A stretch of 64,000 nt of DNA, from assembly GCA_018350325.1 (NCBI GenBank), contig JAEVLN010000010.1, forward strand, positions 2,294,001-2,358,000, in the 5' to 3' direction. This DNA comes from Globodera rostochiensis (lineage: Eukaryota > Nematoda > Chromadorea > Rhabditida > Heteroderidae). Made by a program: the position numbers and the translations under genes. Shown here in pieces: positions 54,849 through 64,000 of the stretch. The notes beneath the pieces are model-generated. The model had not been told where the DNA came from. It did not search any database and saw only the letters and a list, made by a program, of their open reading frames with translations. How positions within the stretch are numbered: the first letter of the stretch is position 1; the number at the start of each line of letters is the position of its first letter.

Positions 54849-56956
54849 TCACATTCCTGTTTTCGAAAGATGCTCCTCATATTTAGTCGATTCAGGGAAT
54901 AAATTATATTGCGTTGGTGGATTCAAATTGCCTAAACGCGAATAAATAATAATATAAATTAAAATATAAAAGAAAAATAAAGAGAAATGCTCAAGGCAAT
55001 GATTTTACATATTATAAAATGGGAACATTTCGTTATTTACTCCAGGCGTGTGCACGGATATGCGGGTATATCCGGCTACTGACGGAAAACGGATATGAAA
55101 AATCCATTTATCCGGATATATCCGTTGTATATTCGCGGATATCCGGATATGGGATTTTGGAAGGTCACGGATACGGACGGATATGAGATTTTGAGAACGG
55201 GCGGATACGGATACTAAAATTAGTATCCGTGCACACCCCTGATTTACTCCCATTAGCAAAGGTCCGGATATTTTAAAAATTTAATCAAAAAATATTTGTC
55301 TGATTTCTTTAAACAATTGCGAATACACTTATTTTTTGTGCCTTTTGGATCTGATCAGACGGAATTCGATACAAAATATTTTGAAAATCGCCTTGTTTAT
55401 GGCACCTTCATTTATTTGTCACCTTCCATGAAATTATGAAGTTTTGGTGGTGGTGTCTTTGGCTTTGAGTTATTTGCCGATTTCGATGATTTGTTGTGGT
55501 TTATCGCCCCAACGTCTAACCCTTTCGCTGCGATGTCTTTGAAGAAGATTTAAAGAGATTATTATTTAAATTTACAAAAAAGGGGCAAAAATGCGAATAA
55601 ATAAATATAATAAACATGAACCCCCTATAGGCTGTTTAGTGCTTTCAGCTAGGGTTCAGCCCCGTCCCCGACCCCGACTTTTTTGAATTTTTCGGGCTTT
55701 TGGCTGGGAAAAACCCCGAACCCTAACTTTTTTGATCGGGGACGAAAACCCCGACCCCGACTTTTCCCGCCCCGAGGGGTCGGGGCTCAACCCTACTTTC
55801 AGCGTTAAAAAAACTATAATCATTTTTTGCATTTTTAATATTAATTCGTTTTGAGAAAGCAAAATTTCTCAACATAATCCGTCAAAAAATATACCTGACG
55901 ATTGGAGTAAGTTGGTAGATTTCGACACAACGTTATTCAAATAATCCTGTTATATCCGAAATTATACTGTTAAATTGATGATTATTAGAGGGTAAAATTT
56001 TGAAACTCTTTATACTTAATTAAGTATAAAATAGGTAAAATGGTAGCCCCGGGTAGGACTCGAACCCACGAACTTTACCCAATCTGTGCCGGGGCTTCCC
56101 ATTTGTCCTTGTGGATTTTGTGCCCACGCCCTAGGCGTTTTAACTAGAGCCCGGACTTGAGGACCAATTGAGATTTTGATCGAGAATCTCGGTCTCGAAT
56201 CTCGACGTGATCTTTCTGAGATTTTCAATAAGAATTTTTTAAAGTGAACATTTTTCCAATATTGCGGAAAATTGTGAAGCAGTGGGGCCAGAATGCCTTA
56301 TTTTTAAAGCAAATACAATAATCTTGGAAAGTTGCCTTATTTTTTGCCATATTTCCACACTTGCCATAATTTTTGCCATATTTTAGAACTTTGTGAAAAT
56401 TCTCATTTTTTAAGGGAAAAATGGGAATTCCCGAAAATAATACTCCTTGATTCGACAATTTGAAGTTTTTGGTAGCAAATCTCGTAACAAAACAAGAGTC
56501 AAAAATTTAAAATTCCCGATAGGTGCCGCCGGGTTTAATTTTGTTACCCAAAAGTTTTATAATCGTTCAAAAAATGAAATTTCAATGAAGCAAATGCATG
56601 GATTTTTCGTCGAACGATTTGCTTAAAAGAAATACTAATTGATTCTGAATCATTAAAAATAATAAAGCTGGTGCCACTCATTTTTAAGACAAATTAAATG
56701 TTTAAAGTCAAAAACAATTGGGCTTAGCTAAAATCATCAGCGACGTAATTTGCCGTAGTAAGCGTTTAAACTATTTTTAGAATAAAATTAGATTATTTTT
56801 ATTAAATTTGAAAAAGAAAAAATTGAAATGAATGAAATTGACAAATTTGAAGGAATGAATAAAAATATTCAATAAATGGCTATTATTCACTCTGGTTTAT
56901 ATTGTTGCATCGAATTGCTCTACGTAAGGCCGAGATGCATTGGGTGAAAAACGCAT
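54849..56956 (-). CDS. Small four-exon protein of unknown function
   Basis: Exons 56956-56924, 55946-55895, 55536-55423 and 54931-54849; junction phases 0, 1, 1 agree, 93 residues. It reads MRFSPNASRPY, DYLNNVVSKSTNLLQSSD, IAAKGLDVGAINHNKSS, KPKTPPPKLHNFMEG, NLNPPTQYNLFPESTKYEEH, LSKTGM. No signal peptide or membrane segment. The first exon is the least certain. Its introns hold two complete hAT-like elements (55043-55241 and 55650-55795) and a tRNA-like SINE (56035-56160). No family recognised; soluble intracellular protein inferred. Confidence 0.5.
55043..55241. mobile_element. hAT-like MITE, 199 bp, CGGATAT repeats
   Basis: Perfect 8-bp duplications ATTTACTC (55035-55042 and 55242-55249). 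Ends CAGGCGTGTGCACGGATA and, inverted, CAGGGGTGTGCACGGATA. Body made of ATCCGGATATCCG and ACGGATACGG words. Confidence 0.93.
55650..55795. mobile_element. hAT-like MITE, 146 bp, CCCCGACCCC repeats
   Basis: Perfect 8-bp duplications CTTTCAGC (55642-55649 and 55796-55803). Ends TAGGGTTCAGCCCCGTCCCC and, inverted, TAGGGTTGAGCCCCGACCCC. Same family as 43206-43262. Confidence 0.93.
56035..56160 (-). repeat. tRNA-derived SINE-type repeat
   Basis: On the minus strand: TTAAAACGCCTAGGGCG, then GAAGCCCCGGCACAGATTGG, then GTGGGTTCGAGTCCTACCCG (good T-arm and B box), then GGGCTACCATTTTACC. Shares both ends with 8395-8545 and the tail with 53010-53062. Confidence 0.6.
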
Positions 56957-57505
56957 TTTGCCTTGTCACATGCTTAAAATCCAATATGACTTATCTAATT
57001 ATGGATTTTAGTCATCATTTAGGGCTAAGCGAGGATGATAAAACGTAAAATATAGGTAGGTAGAATTAAAAAAAAAGTCGAAATCGAAGATCGAAACTGA
57101 GAAATTCGAAATCGAAAGGAAAAAACGTCGAAAATTGCAAGTCGAAAGTAAATAAAATTTTTTTTGTGTGACTATTAAAAATTATTAATTAAAATAATTT
57201 ATTTTAATAAAATATTGGTTGATAAGTCGTCATTTTTTGCTTCAGTGGCCCTTCTTTAGGCTAAAGCTTTTGGCGGGGGGGGTCGGCGGTGCTGATCGGC
57301 GCCGCCGGGAGAAATTTGGGATTTTTGCATAAAAATTTAACGCAAAATTTAAACTATTATACCCAGGTTTTGAACTTCAAATTAGGGGTGCACTATAGTG
57401 AACGAACGCCCCACTCCAAAATGGCATAAATTATATACCAATCGCTTTGTCTCGAGGAGCTGTGAACGAAAAAATAGGTTAAAAGTGTAGGAAATGAGTT
57501 TGAAC
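56957..57505. other. Spacer with GC-palindrome repeat
   Basis: A GC-palindrome copy lies at 57270-57315 (GGGGGGGGTCGGCGG). Bases 57080-57150 repeat AATCGAAA/AAGTCGAAA words. No gene seen. Confidence 0.4.
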
Positions 57506-57641
57506 TAGAGCCCGGACTTGAGCTCCGAGCGAGATCTCGAGTCGAGATTTTTCGAGATCTCAAGACGAGATTCTCGAAAAAGCCGAGATTCTTGGTTCGA
57601 GCGAGATCTCGAGACGAGATTCTCGTCTCGACCGGGCTCTA
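57506..57641. mobile_element. hAT-like MITE, 136 bp
   Basis: Ends TAGAGCCCGGACTTGAGCTC and, inverted, TAGAGCCCGGTCGAGACGAG. Flanks GTTTGAAC (57498-57505) and GTTTGAAT (57642-57649) match at 7 of 8. Body repeats GAGATCTCGAG and GAGATTCTCG words. A one-ended relative begins at 56144. Confidence 0.85.
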
Positions 57642-58388
57642 GTTTGAATCGCGTTTTGAATTTTTTTTTAATGTATTTGTGGCGTCACATTTTCTTGCAT
57701 TTTTTTTTTGCCAACAACTCTTTTTTATGCTGTAACAAATCTGATTTGGCTCACTCAATAATATTGCAGCACGTGCGTGAATGCCACCAATTCGCCCTTT
57801 CTTTCACCCCACCAAAATTCCCCATGAATTTTGTGGCGCATTCATTCTTTTCCCTCACATTTTAAATGAACAAATTTATTAAATATTTTTTCCCAATCAC
57901 CAAAAGCGTAAAATATATTTTATTTCACGAGTAATTCATTTGTCACTTCAATACCCTTAACATTATCTTTATCCCAGTGTAATTATTTCTGAGCTTACCT
58001 TCACATCACCCAAAAAAACTAAAAATTTTCTTCAAGACCACACAATTTTTTTAAGAAAATTAAATAAAATCCCAAAATGCATTTCTAAACCAAACTTTTT
58101 TTGAGCCAGCCTTCGCGCCGCCGAAAATTTCGGGTTATGAGCCTAGAAATACAGTAGACTGGCTTAAAAAAAAAAGAAGACGAATCGAGTAATTCAAATA
58201 GTAAAATTTCAATAATTTCCTACGACCGAGATTTGCGATCAAAATTTTAAAAAATATTTCCATGGCATGCAAAAATTTATGTTTTTTTTGGTAGTCGGGA
58301 AAAGAATACCTTAATATTTTCATATTTAAATTTAAAAAAAGTTGCATATTTACTACGGCATTATTAAATTACATTCTTTAGGCTGAAA
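57642..58388. other. Upstream region of the 58.4-kb gene
   Basis: AT-rich with poly-T tracts. No exon with splice support found. Confidence 0.35.
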
Positions 58389-60423
58389 ATGAATTTGATA
58401 ATTTTAATATTTTTAACAATTTTGTACTATTGCAACCATTCAACGGATGCATTCACTTTAAAAGGTACCTAATTCTTTTTTCAGTGCTAATACCGTTCTT
58501 TTACATCATTACCATTCACGTTCACAGGTGCTGTACTTCCGCAGGGTAATTACCGTATTTTTGTACGTACCGTACCCGCCGCTGAGGTCAAAGACATTGA
58601 CAACAACTTTAACGCTTTGAAAACATTCGAATGGGACTCCGAAAATTTGTTGGGCAATGGCACAATTATAAATGGCACAAAATTTGAAATTGATTTGGTC
58701 CAGAAAAAGCCCGCCGATTACAAAAATCATCCAATTTATGTGCAAATTTGTGCCATTAATGGACCAGACCAACCGGCACTAAAATTTGTTTTAAATTCAT
58801 TGATGGAACGAATGTTGTTAAATCCCAAAGAAACTATCGAATATGAATTCATTTATGGCGTGCCCATAAATCGAATTGGCATTCAAAAATATCTATTCGG
58901 GCACATTTTAATAAACAAAGAAAAAATAGAAAAATGCACAGTAAAAATGCACGGATCAAAAATTGAAGAAGTGGAGATTGGTAAAATTTTATATGTTTTA
59001 GAATTCCGCATAAAATGGTTATAATCATATTTTTTTAATCGTTTTAAAAATTTCGCTGTACCCTTGTAACCCCTGAATATAATTGAAAACCATTATTTAA
59101 AAATAATAATAAATGTTACATTTTTAAAGTTCTTAAACAAATTTCAGATACAAATGGAAATTTTGAGATTGAATTGGAAATCAAACAACCATTGGTATAC
59201 GAAGCAGACAGACTTCCTAAAAAGAATTACTATTTGAACTTTGAATCCAAAGTAATTTAAATAATATACACTTTTTATTTGCATAATTGTATTTATGGGT
59301 ATTTAATTATAATTTTGTTTTTTGCATTTTATTTATAGTTAAAAGTAGAGCAGCCCAATCCCAAATTGTTCACAATCGATGACCCAAATTTGCTTTTAAT
59401 TTCCGGAAACATGATTGATGTACAAATTCACTTCATGGAGAGCCGGATAGAAACTGAAGTTGGCAAAATGAAAAAAAGATCAAAATTATACAAAATTGAA
59501 AAAATAATTATAAATCTCAAAAAAAATTTTGAAATTAAAGTATTTTTCTACAGGTAAATCGTAGTGTTTTGAGCAATTCCGAAATGAAAAAAGATGAAAA
59601 ACGAATAATCACAATTCGAGGTAACATAGTGAAGCTACCGGACATTGATTGTTCGTGGAAAATAAAGGTTTTTAAATCATATTTTGTCAATATTTAAAAT
59701 TAATTTTTAAGGTTGAACTTTTCAAAAGCGATCCGCGTGCTAATTCTTCTCAACAATTGTCGGCCAAAAGTATCAGTGAAAAGTTTGTCAACGACACGGC
59801 CATATTTGAATTCAAAATAAAAAGCGATGAGTTACGAATTAAAAAGCCCGGTTTTGGGGGATTGTTTTCAAAAAACGACAACAAAAACAACAAATTTGGC
59901 CCAATTCATCTTATGGTCACACCGGTGCCAATTGTAAAACCGAGAGAGGTGACTTTTTCTCAACAATATGAAAGGAATAGAAATTTCAAAAATAAAATCT
60001 TTTTAAATTAATTTGTAGAAAAATTCTATTATTCAATTATTAATATTATTTTCTAAAATGTTGTCAAATTTACAAAAATATTACACCCATAGTTCCAACA
60101 CACTTTAACATATCCGACATTGGCAGCAAAGTCCAATGACTCCGATAACAGTTATCGTTACAATTTTGGCACAATTGTCTACAGCGAAAGTGCCGTGGAC
60201 AAAGAAGAGAAAAAAAGTGTACGTTTTATATATAAAAAATTTGGCCTAAAAAATTTTAAATTTTTTAAATTTTAAGATGGTTCAGCTCTACAAAGCCTAT
60301 CTCCATGAAGCTAAAGCTAAATCCATGTACAATTTGGCCAAAAGTTTTGTAGGAAATGTTGATGCTTATAAATTATCGCTTCAAATGGTGCGCATGCGCA
60401 TGGTAAAAGACATTGAAGAGTAA
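58389..60423 (+). CDS. Secreted orphan protein, eight exons
   Basis: Exons 58389-58464, 58528-58980, 59148-59251, 59339-59458, 59554-59667, 59712-59948, 60093-60218 and 60277-60423; 458 residues, all phases agree. Signal peptide MNLIILIFLTILYYCNHSTD. The rest is rich in beta-type and charged segments: LPQGNYRIFVRTVPAAEVKD, FEWDSENLLGNGTIINGT, FEIELEIKQPLVYEADRL, KLFTIDDPNLLLISGNMIDV, ELRIKKPGFGGLFSKND, PIHLMVTPVPIVKPRE and YRYNFGTIVYSESAVDKEE, closing with a helical lysine-rich tail. Few cysteines and several N-glycosylation sites (NGT, NDT). No family recognised. The donor of exon 4 (ACTGAA|GTTGGC) is one of several options. Strand pattern hints at repeated beta-sandwich domains, but this is not demonstrated. 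Confidence 0.72.
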
Positions 60424-60439
60424 AAGCCTACATATATAA

Positions 60440-60722
60440 GTGGAATGAGTTACATTACTTTTTTCAAGACTGACCAAACTTCATAATCTTTATATCATTC
60501 AAAAGCTCTAAATGATTAGAAGATACATGTCAACAACAATGATCCGGTTCGATGCACTATTAAAAAGTTATAATGTAAAAATCGGGCTTTTTCATTGTTT
60601 TCTTGTCATAATTCCTATTCTTTTCAAGTGCTTACACATAGCTTCTTCTTATTACGGCATTTCGAATGATATATAGATTATGAAGATTGGTCAGTCTTGA
60701 AAAAAGTTATGAGCTGCTAAAC
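60440..60722. mobile_element. Foldback MITE, about 280 bp
   Basis: TTCAAGACTGACCAAACTTC at the left pairs with the inverted right end TTCAAGACTGACCAATCTTC, and pairing continues inward through ATAATCTTTATATCATTC against its mate. Starts some 20 bp after the stop codon of the preceding gene, so it probably lies in the 3' untranslated region. Confidence 0.75.
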
Positions 60723-60954
60723 GTTCCTAAGACGGTAGTGGCCCGCTTCGCTTTTTACAACATCAATTTATTGCTATTATATTTATGTTTTTGGTGATAA
60801 ATTTGTTGTTTGAATTCTTCTTTAGTCTGGGTTATTAATTTAAATTGGTTTTAAATTGGGTTGCACAATTTTGGGTTAGTCGGCGGCACCGTTATGCCGC
60901 GGGCATTTGTGGGGACATTTTGTTTCATAAGATTTTACAAAAGGGTGCCCGATC

Positions 60955-61225
60955 GTAGTTTTAAAAGTTGACAAAATGGTCATTTGTAGTGTTTTCGGGC
61001 CCGTAGAATCCGAATTTGACCCTCATTTAGACCAATTTCAAATCTTACTCGAATTTTCAAAATTTTTTAAGGCCGGAAATTAAATTGTAGAAATTTTTAA
61101 TTTTCGAAAAATTGTACGAATTCGAGTACGGATTTCGAAATTGGTCTAAAAGAAGATCAGATTCGAATTTTACGTCCTCAAAAACGCTAAACGAACCATT
61201 TTATCAACTTTTTAAAACAAATATT
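60955..61225. mobile_element. Foldback MITE, about 270 bp
   Basis: GTTTTAAAAGTTGACAAAAT at the left pairs with the inverted right end GTTTTAAAAAGTTGATAAAA. Inner arms pair as well (TAGACCAATTTC with GAAATTGGTCTA). Confidence 0.75.
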
Positions 61226-61895
61226 ATAAGTATGAGCAAATGGATTTATCTCAATTTTGTTTAAATGTTTCCTTTTTAAAATAAAAAAAGTTTAAAAGAC
61301 TATATTATCATTTATTATTAATAAAATGTTCACAAATATCTTTGTTTAAAATTGGTCGGTCTTAGCTTATAAAAAATGTTAAAGAATGTTGATTAAATAT
61401 TTAATGAAAACGAAAAAATTGCTTATTTGTCTCGAAAGATTTGATCAGAATTATTTGCTTCTTATTTCCAACGCATACACTCCAAAGAACAGCGTAATGT
61501 CCTTTAATCAGTCATCAAAAACCGTAAATATAAATTAACCCCCCCCCCTCCCCTCCCTATGTTTTTGGCCACCTTAATATTGTAACTTGGCGCAAAATTT
61601 TTGCGCATTCGTACTCAGCTGGACGAGAGAGGAATCGATTGGTTTTATTTTTATTTGGGTATGAACCACTTGCATATTTAGTAAAATGCCAAGGCTTCTC
61701 TATTCGAATTCAAATTGATTTTAATTAATTATGTCTGATGAGATTCAGCTGTCCCGTGCACGTCTGTCTACCTTTCCCATAATAAAAACTGGTTTTCGTT
61801 CCGCTACTGTCTCGACGACGACACTTTAAATAACGAGAATTTAGTCATGGAGCTGTCACCTGCCCCAATTCCATAAAATTCAATAATTTGTCGTA
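61226..61895. other. Spacer before the small secreted gene
   Basis: A C-run lies at about 61540. No gene seen. Confidence 0.3.
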
Positions 61896-62253
61896 ATGGC
61901 CAGAAAATTTGTGCCCTTAATTTTGCTTTTAATTATTGCGCTATCGGCGATTGGGCAGGTAATATGCTTTGAGAATAATTTAAATTTTTTTTAAATTGTG
62001 CCAATAAGGTGTCAAAAAGATTTCCAATTTGAAAAATAATATGAACAACAATTCCGAAACTTTTCAACTATTAGCTCTGATCAAAATATTTTTTGGATCA
62101 GCAAACCATTGGCATATTCATGTGATTCAGGTCTTTTGCCAAGACAGCGACTGGTTGGCTTCTCTGTCAAAGCCGTTGATTTCGACGGGCAGTGATTCTT
62201 ACATGCCATTGAAGGACGTAGGCTTCAATCCAAACAGTTTTGTTAAAAATTGA
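61896..62253 (+). CDS. Small secreted protein, two exons
   Basis: Exon 1, 61896-61958, encodes MARKFVPLILLLIIALSAIG plus Q, a clear signal peptide, and ends at a good donor (CAG|GTAATA). Exon 2, entered in phase at 62020 after CAAAAAG, runs to a stop at 62251 and includes NNNSETFQLLALIKIFFGSA, HWHIHVIQVFCQDSDWLASL and TGSDSYMPLKDVGFNPNSF. The stronger acceptor at 62010 (ATAAG) would force an early stop, so the second exon is less certain. Total 98 residues with a single mature cysteine. No family recognised. Confidence 0.5.
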
Positions 62254-62463
62254 ATTAAATAAAAACGCATTTTAATTTTAAGGCTGGTTCGGCGGCAGTC
62301 GGAAAAAGTAGTAAATGAATTGTGATCGATCGAAATACGAAACAAATTAGTGAATCAATTGTAGAAATAATTGTCATTACCTTGTTAAATGTATAAAATG
62401 TGCAATTACTAATGAAACATTATTTATTTTATAAGATTTAAACATACTTATGTCATTGAGAAC

Positions 62464-63467
62464 TAGGGCTGTTCGAGAGTCTCGGTCTCGAGTCTCGAAC
62501 CGAGAAATTTCTCGGTTTTTTTGGGTCTCGGTTTCGACTCTCGAGTTTTTAGTCTCGGAAAACGAGACTTTTTTGGACTGGTAAAGATGGCATTTTTGGT
62601 GAGAAATCATTAAAGAAGTATGTGTTTGAAAGATTTGAAAATACACAATGACAAATTTAGAAATCCTTTAAAACTTTGTCAACTTTTGGCTTACAGTGAG
62701 CGTATGGCGCAGTGGTTAAATTCTGTGTTCCTTACTCTATAAGTTTCTAGTCCCCCTGGTGAAATGAATTTTTCTGCATTTAAATTGATAATTATATACT
62801 CCTTTTTACTGATTCTTAGTCGAACAACAAAAAACATCATCCAGTAACCCTTATAAAATGGTAATTTTTTTTTTTGCAAATTCTAAGCATACCTATTTCT
62901 TAATTAATTACTAAAGCTTCAAAAAATTACCGCATTTCTAAATTTGGTAGCAAATATCTTCACAAATCGAGTCTAAAAAAAATTCAAAATTTTCTTGGCG
63001 GCGCCTATCGGCACCGCCGACCCCCCACCAAAAGTTAAGCAGAATTCGCGAAAAAATTTATTTTTGAAAATTTCTAAACAAAAAAAATGCAATAAAACCC
63101 CCCGAAAATACACTCCTAAATTGAACTTTTTTTTAAAAAATTCTTTCCCCGGCGGTTCCGATGGGCTGGACCATCGGACAAAAAGCGTTCCAGAAATAAA
63201 AATGGAAATTAAATTTGTCGCGAAGTGTAAAACTATTTATTTAAAATTTTGGAGCTTAAAATAAATTTTCAACAAATTTAAAAAAAAATTTTTTAAATTC
63301 TCGATCTCGGGTCTCAAACCGAGAAATTTCTCGGTTTTTTTGGGTCTCGATCTCGGTCTCGAGTTTCGGGGGTCATTTCTCGGTCTCGGTCTCAAGTCTC
63401 GGTGTCATTTCTCGGTCTCGGTCTCGACTCTCGAGTCTTGGTAAATTTCAAGTCTCGAACAGCTCTA
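62464..63467. mobile_element. Composite hAT-like element, 1.0 kb
   Basis: Perfect 8-bp duplications TTGAGAAC (62456-62463 and 63468-63475). Ends TAGGGCTGTTCGAGAGTCTC and, inverted, TAGAGCTGTTCGAGACTTG. Both arms (62464-62580 and 63300-63467) repeat TCTCGGTCTCGAG words; the centre contains a tRNA-like sequence (62696-62760) and a GC-palindrome repeat (62993-63025). It resembles 53394-53518 opened up by internal insertion. It begins about 210 bp after the stop of the small secreted gene. Confidence 0.88.
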
Positions 63468-63475
63468 TTGAGAAC

Positions 63476-64000
63476 GGACATTTTCGATGATCACGCATGA
63501 ATATAATGAATTTATTTAATTTACACAAAGATAATGATATTTTGTAAAGTTGTTAATAATGCTCCTATTAATAGAGACAAGATTTTAGGGACTAAAAACC
63601 GCAAAAATAGGGCTAAATACGCCCAAAATGTGGCAAAAAAAAAAAGACTAAAAAATGTGGTAAATATGCGTGAAACCCTTCAAAATCGTCAATCATTTAC
63701 AGTTTTTTAAAGGAATTTTGGCAAAAATGCCTAAACTAGGGACTAATTTTTTGCGTAATTTCTTCTATTTAATTTCTAGTTCCAATTTTTTTGAATTCCA
63801 CAATAAATTAATTTCAAAATTTTATTTCAATATGCCTCTCGAGGAATTCTTTGAGAAACCAACAATCACCAATTTCGGCTTTAAACGCTTCAGTCCGAGC
63901 AAAAAGTGTTTTTAAATCCGATCAGCAAACTTTTGATGTGACGATATGACGAATTGTTGGTGTAAATTGGGCTGGGGAAATGCGTTGATTCTGAAGTTTT
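63476..64000. other. Right edge, possible start of a gene
   Basis: AATTTCTAG at 63771-63779 could be an acceptor for a frame starting ATG at about 63832 (MPLEEFFEKPTITNFGFKRF), which stops at 63915 unless spliced. The window ends too soon to decide. Confidence 0.2.

Overview
The window is eukaryotic, AT-rich, and reads as a plant-parasitic nematode, most likely of the cyst-nematode lineage (Heteroderidae or close relatives). Reasons: many short exons and 40-200 bp introns with TTTCAG/TTTTAG acceptors; paired nematode-type astacins; serpentine chemoreceptor genes; an unusual number of GC-AG introns; and above all a glutathione synthetase-family gene with an N-terminal secretion signal, a family described as effectors in cyst and reniform nematodes. 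Genus cannot be settled from sequence alone. No bacterial operons or CRISPR arrays were found. Unless stated otherwise, exon models were worked out by hand from splice sites, reading phase and homology, and every multi-exon model given as complete keeps phase throughout.

Layout. 1-397: last two exons of lipoyl synthase. 1.2-12.3 kb: a cluster of a secreted EF-hand family (two apparently intact genes, two broken copies, fragments) surrounding the secreted glutathione synthetase-like gene (3527-6622); one fragment joins pieces of both families and one broken copy has its middle replaced by a 28-bp satellite. 12.7-24.1 kb: two tandem-paralogous secreted astacin metalloproteases (minus strand, astacin-EGF-CUB) with two small secreted-protein candidates between or beside them. 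24-28.9 kb: repeat-rich, with a second 28-bp satellite, a retrotransposon scrap and a 21-bp repeat locus. 29.0-40.0 kb: two paralogous multi-exon secreted proteins flanking a mucin-like repeat gene, a cysteine-rich secreted protein, one intact serpentine receptor and one receptor pseudogene. 42-44 kb: a small two-exon gene and a C2H2 zinc-finger gene with one finger per exon. 47.4-50.8 kb: a proline-rich single-pass membrane protein and a small tyrosine-rich protein. 52.4-54.2 kb: a membrane-anchored short-chain dehydrogenase. 54.8-57 kb: a small four-exon gene. 58.4-62.3 kb: an unrecognised eight-exon secreted protein and a small secreted protein.

The most striking unexplained structure is spread across the intergenic and intronic DNA: at least fourteen non-autonomous DNA elements (57 bp to 1.16 kb) with terminal inverted repeats starting CAGGG/CAGTG or TAGGG/TAGTG and target duplications of exactly 8 bp, the signature of hAT transposons. 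In most of them the terminal motif is reiterated through the body, so each family looks like a self-copied word (CTCGAG/TCTCGG, GGTTCGGTT, ATCCGGATA, ATACGGAAC, CCCCGACCCC). Several sit inside introns of the genes above.

Many products carry predicted signal peptides (GS-like protein, EF-hand family, astacins, several small cysteine-rich or orphan proteins), so the window looks like a secretome-rich, fast-evolving region with a few conserved housekeeping genes (lipoyl synthase, dehydrogenase).
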